Below, piece by piece: positions 61,325-64,000 of a DNA stretch of 64,000 bases. The notes beneath the pieces are model-generated. The model was not told where the DNA came from, searched no databases, and was given only the letters and a program-made list of their open reading frames with translations. Location: positions 5,116,642-5,180,641 of the forward strand of contig NC_135565.1 of assembly GCF_964340395.1 (NCBI RefSeq). Reading direction: 5' to 3'. Numbering within the stretch: the first letter of the stretch is position 1; the number at the start of each line of letters is the position of its first letter. Both the position numbers and the translations under genes were made by a program. Source of the stretch: Glandiceps talaboti (lineage: Eukaryota; Hemichordata; Enteropneusta; Spengelidae).

Positions 61325-62243
61325 TTTTCTCGGTGTTAATAGGTTTACCCCAATACATGCATTGACTGGCGATACTGGTTGGCATTCGTGTAGAGTTCGT
61401 AGACACATTTCGATGATTAGATACTGGAATCACTTACTTCAACTTGATGAAAATAGGCTGACCAAGAAAATATTTTTGTGGGATTTTAGTCTCGGAAATT
61501 CTAACTGGTCTTCAGAATTAGGCACTATATTTGATGATTTAAATATAGATACTGAAACTGATTTTCTGTTGCCAATTGATCTAAAAAATGTAGAACGTAA
61601 ACTAAGAATTAATTTAGAGCAAGCTTGGTCAGAAACGGTGCATCATAAACCAAAATTAAGAACATATAGAATTTTCAAAACTAGTTACGGTGTTGAACCC
61701 TATGTGTCCATGAATTTATCACGAAGTCAACGTTCTTTCATGGCTCAGTTCAGATCAGGTGTATTGCCCCTTCGTATAGAAACTGGACGATTCAGAGGGG
61801 AACCGATATCTGAAAGAGTTTGCACCCTCTGCCATGACGATGTCGTCGAAAATGAAGTTCATTTTCTTTTGCACTGTAGTTTTTACAATGACCTTCGGGT
61901 TTCCTTTTTTGATTTTGGAGATGAGTACACTGACTTACCTGAAAACGAAAAACTAAGGTACTTGGTAGCAAGAAAAGTGCGGAAAATGACAAGATTTATT
62001 GAGAAAGCATTTTTAAGGAGAAGGGACAACTTGTACATTAATTCATAACTCTTATTTTTGCCTTGTAAATGATATTTTCATTATTGTAAAAAAGCTCCTC
62101 AATCTGTTCTAATTATGTTTTATTTCACTTTAGGTGACATATAAGCCTATTTGGCTGGGAGGTTGTGTAATGTAAATTGTTTTGTTTTTTGTGGTAGTCT
62201 GTTTACCTCATGTCACTATAATAAATGATTCTACTACTACTAC
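61325..62243 (+). mobile_element. 5'-truncated LINE copy, 919 bp, inserted in another LINE
   Basis: The copy starts inside the coding region and runs through the stop codon, a 195-bp 3' UTR with AATAAA (62220-62225) and a (TAC)n tail at 62232-62243. It is flanked by a 7-bp duplication and splits the minus-strand RT. This is the normal product of target-primed reverse transcription with 5' truncation. Confidence 0.75.
61326..62048 (+). pseudogene. LINE ORF2 C-terminal part
   Basis: Open from the truncation point with FLGVNRFTPIHALTGDTGW, a motif common between the RT thumb and the C-terminal zone of CR1/Jockey-group LINEs. It continues for 240 codons without a stop. Near the end it has LRIETGRFRGEP, then CTLCHDD...ENEVHFLLHC with a following Y and LR, the Cys/His motif of the family C-terminus. 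The natural stop is TAA at 62046. No RT catalytic domain is present, so it is only a tail. The reading frame is undamaged, which suggests a young copy. No ATG opens it. Confidence 0.8.
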
Positions 62244-62250
62244 TAAGATA
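62244..62250. repeat. target-site duplication TAAGATA (right copy)
   Basis: Second copy of the duplication; see 61318. Confidence 0.7.
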
Positions 62251-64000
62251 GAGGTAAAAAGTTTGCTAAAAATACTTAACAATGAAATACCGCGGTAATT
62301 ATCTGGGGAATCCTTCGGACCCTTTTTATGCAGTGGAATGATAATAGCTTTTGCCCAATCTTTTGGAAAAGTGACAGATTCAAATAGTCTATTAAACAGA
62401 ACATTTAGATAGGGAACCAAGAAGTTGTCAGTTGATTTGAAAAATTCACCAAGAATGCTATCGGGTCCGGCAGATTTCCCAGGCTTTAGCTTATTAATGG
62501 CTTCAAATATTTCCTCATCTCTAATTTTACTATTTAGAATGTCCCAGTCTAGGTCGGAAGTACAGTCATCTGCAGTTCTCAAAAGATCATTTAGTTCATC
62601 AGACATTTCAAAGTCATCACCACGTGATGAAAACTCTGTAAATAAGTTTTCAAAATAATCGAACCAATTTTTTACGCTTATTGTGTTTGCTGTCGGACTC
62701 ACAAACATTATCTTTTTCAATGTAGACCAAAAACATTTAGAATCTGACATATTAGAAGCTAGACGACTTTTCAAACTATTATAGTAAGCACTTTTTTTGC
62801 TGCGAAACCTGTTTTTAAATTCTTGTTTAGCGACCTTATATTCATTTAATAAGTTTACATCACCTGTCTTTCGAAAACGCCTCAACAGATTGTACTTCTT
62901 ACCCTTTAAATTCTCACAATCTCTGTCAAACCATGGAGGTTGCTTACACTTTACAGAATTTGAAGAAAATCTCTTAACCATACCACACTGGTGGGCAGAT
63001 GACATAAAACTATTTCTAAGGTTATCAATAAAAATACTTGGAGGTGAATTTGGATCATCAATCATGCTACTAAACTCGTTTGAATTAAGTTGGGATTCAA
63101 TATTTTCGGCAAACATTTCTGAGTTTCCACTTAGCCAAACACATTTAGTAGCAGTGCTATGTTTGCTGCTATCTTCGCAACCAAATGACGCATTTCTTCC
63201 AAGACTGCAGGTCAGGGGAAAATGATCGGATTCTGTTCTCAAAACTACCGAGAAATTATTCACTTTAGGAAAAAGTGATGACGAAGCTAACATGTAGTCG
63301 ACAACGCTGGCCTCAGCATTTGCCGTACATGTGAAGTTGCCATGGCCCAAATCGTCACCTGCCCTACCATTCAAGAAATGCAAATTAAAAGTGCAGCATA
63401 AAGACAAAGGTGAATGACCAAACTTATTCAACTCTTTGTCTTTGGACACTCTCGGCAAATCAAAGTAATCTTTCTCGTACAAAACAGAATCATCAATAAC
63501 ATGTGTTGTGGCATCGTCCCGAATAAAATCACATTCCTCGCCCGTACGGGCGTTAAAATCTCCACAAAGAAAAACATACACGTCAGGCAACTTAGCTAAA
63601 ATAACTAAAGGTGCATTTTCTAACAACTCAATGCCGTTACGGGAAGCCAAAGTATTATATGTAGATGAATACTGCGGTGAGACATAAGTCACGCAAAAAA
63701 GCAAATCTTTATCTAAACCAAATGCAGATTTGTCAAAGAGTAGAAAAATAGTATCGTGTAAATCCGAACAAATACTGTTAACTTTACTGCATAAATTGTT
63801 ACGCACAATTGTGCAGATTCCTCCTGGGTATCTACCTCTGTTAGCTTTCCTCTGCCTCACAGAAGTAAAAACCTTAAATCCTGGAAAATTATAATCAAAT
63901 TGACTTACATCAGTTGCCCACGTTTCTACAAAAGAAATTATGTCAAATTTTAAAATAAAGTTCGCAAAATCGAAACCAGACAACTTGTATTTAAGTCCTT
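62251..64000 (-). pseudogene. LINE endonuclease/reverse transcriptase, interrupted
   Basis: Minus-strand ORF2 of a non-LTR retrotransposon, entering from beyond the right edge (open frame to base 64000; the apparent start at 63983 is a TTG). It begins inside an APE-type endonuclease with a FVETW motif (catalytic Glu), GDFNAR and SDHFPL, the three signature boxes. A linker of about 200 residues follows, then RT blocks 0-2 with KPGKSAGPDS, IIIPLHKKGP and NYRGISLLSI. The frame then runs into the reverse of the inserted plus-strand LINE tail (VVVVES...), ending at 62208. The real frame resumes at 61317. The endonuclease part is intact as far as seen. The clade is CR1/L2/Jockey group by motif style. 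Confidence 0.85.

Noticed and set aside
61325-64000. Twin-priming 5' inversion of one LINE
   Set aside because: The inverted part lies on the wrong side (after the 3' tail), and the minus-strand RT resumes left of the insert, so nesting explains it.

Overview
The window is AT-rich, intron-poor-looking eukaryotic DNA with dense microsatellites, minisatellites, fold-back (MITE-like) elements and CR1/L2/Jockey-type LINE fragments. This mix, and an env-bearing Ty3/gypsy element, fits a marine invertebrate, most likely a lophotrochozoan or another non-vertebrate bilaterian; the exact phylum cannot be read from the sequence. I found no convincing host protein-coding gene, tRNA or rRNA. The only long intact reading frames belong to transposable elements.

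Region by region: 1-33.6 kb is non-coding, with di-, tri- and tetranucleotide arrays, a LINE 3' tail (7.89-8.28 kb), several inverted-repeat hairpin elements (14.1, 15.8 kb), a 151-bp tandem repeat (14.9 kb), a 50-bp minisatellite (25.4-26.1 kb), a TA-flanked MITE (26.26-26.72 kb) and a 146-bp tandem array followed by a GACA microsatellite that resembles 'pearl'/Helentron-derived elements (29.65-31.0 kb).

33,633-45,870 is the centrepiece: a 12.2-kb, apparently intact retrovirus-like Ty3/gypsy element. Its two 702-bp LTRs look identical and are flanked by a CTAT duplication. It has a primer-binding site, a purine-rich tract, a leader splice donor, gag with two zinc knuckles, and pol (protease, RT, RNase H, DD35E integrase, chromodomain) reached through an A AAA AAC -1 slippery site with a 10-bp stem 9 nt downstream. 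It also carries a 338-codon accessory gene and an 855-codon class-I-like envelope gene with a RQSR cleavage site. The accessory protein ends in what looks like a SOCS box (BC-box plus Cul5-box-like LP motif) after ankyrin-like helices. It is therefore a candidate substrate receptor for a Cullin-5 ubiquitin ligase carried by a retroelement, and is the most interesting item in the window. Gag, Pol and Env would build, replicate and integrate the particle. The accessory protein could redirect host ubiquitination, by analogy with lentiviral Vif; that role is inference.

45.9-61.0 kb is again non-coding, with a second LINE tail that runs into a 385-bp ATAAC array, two hairpin elements and many simple repeats. 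61.0-64.0 kb holds a nested pair of LINEs. A minus-strand endonuclease/RT element running off the right edge is interrupted inside its RT domain by a 919-bp plus-strand LINE 3' copy flanked by a 7-bp TAAGATA duplication.
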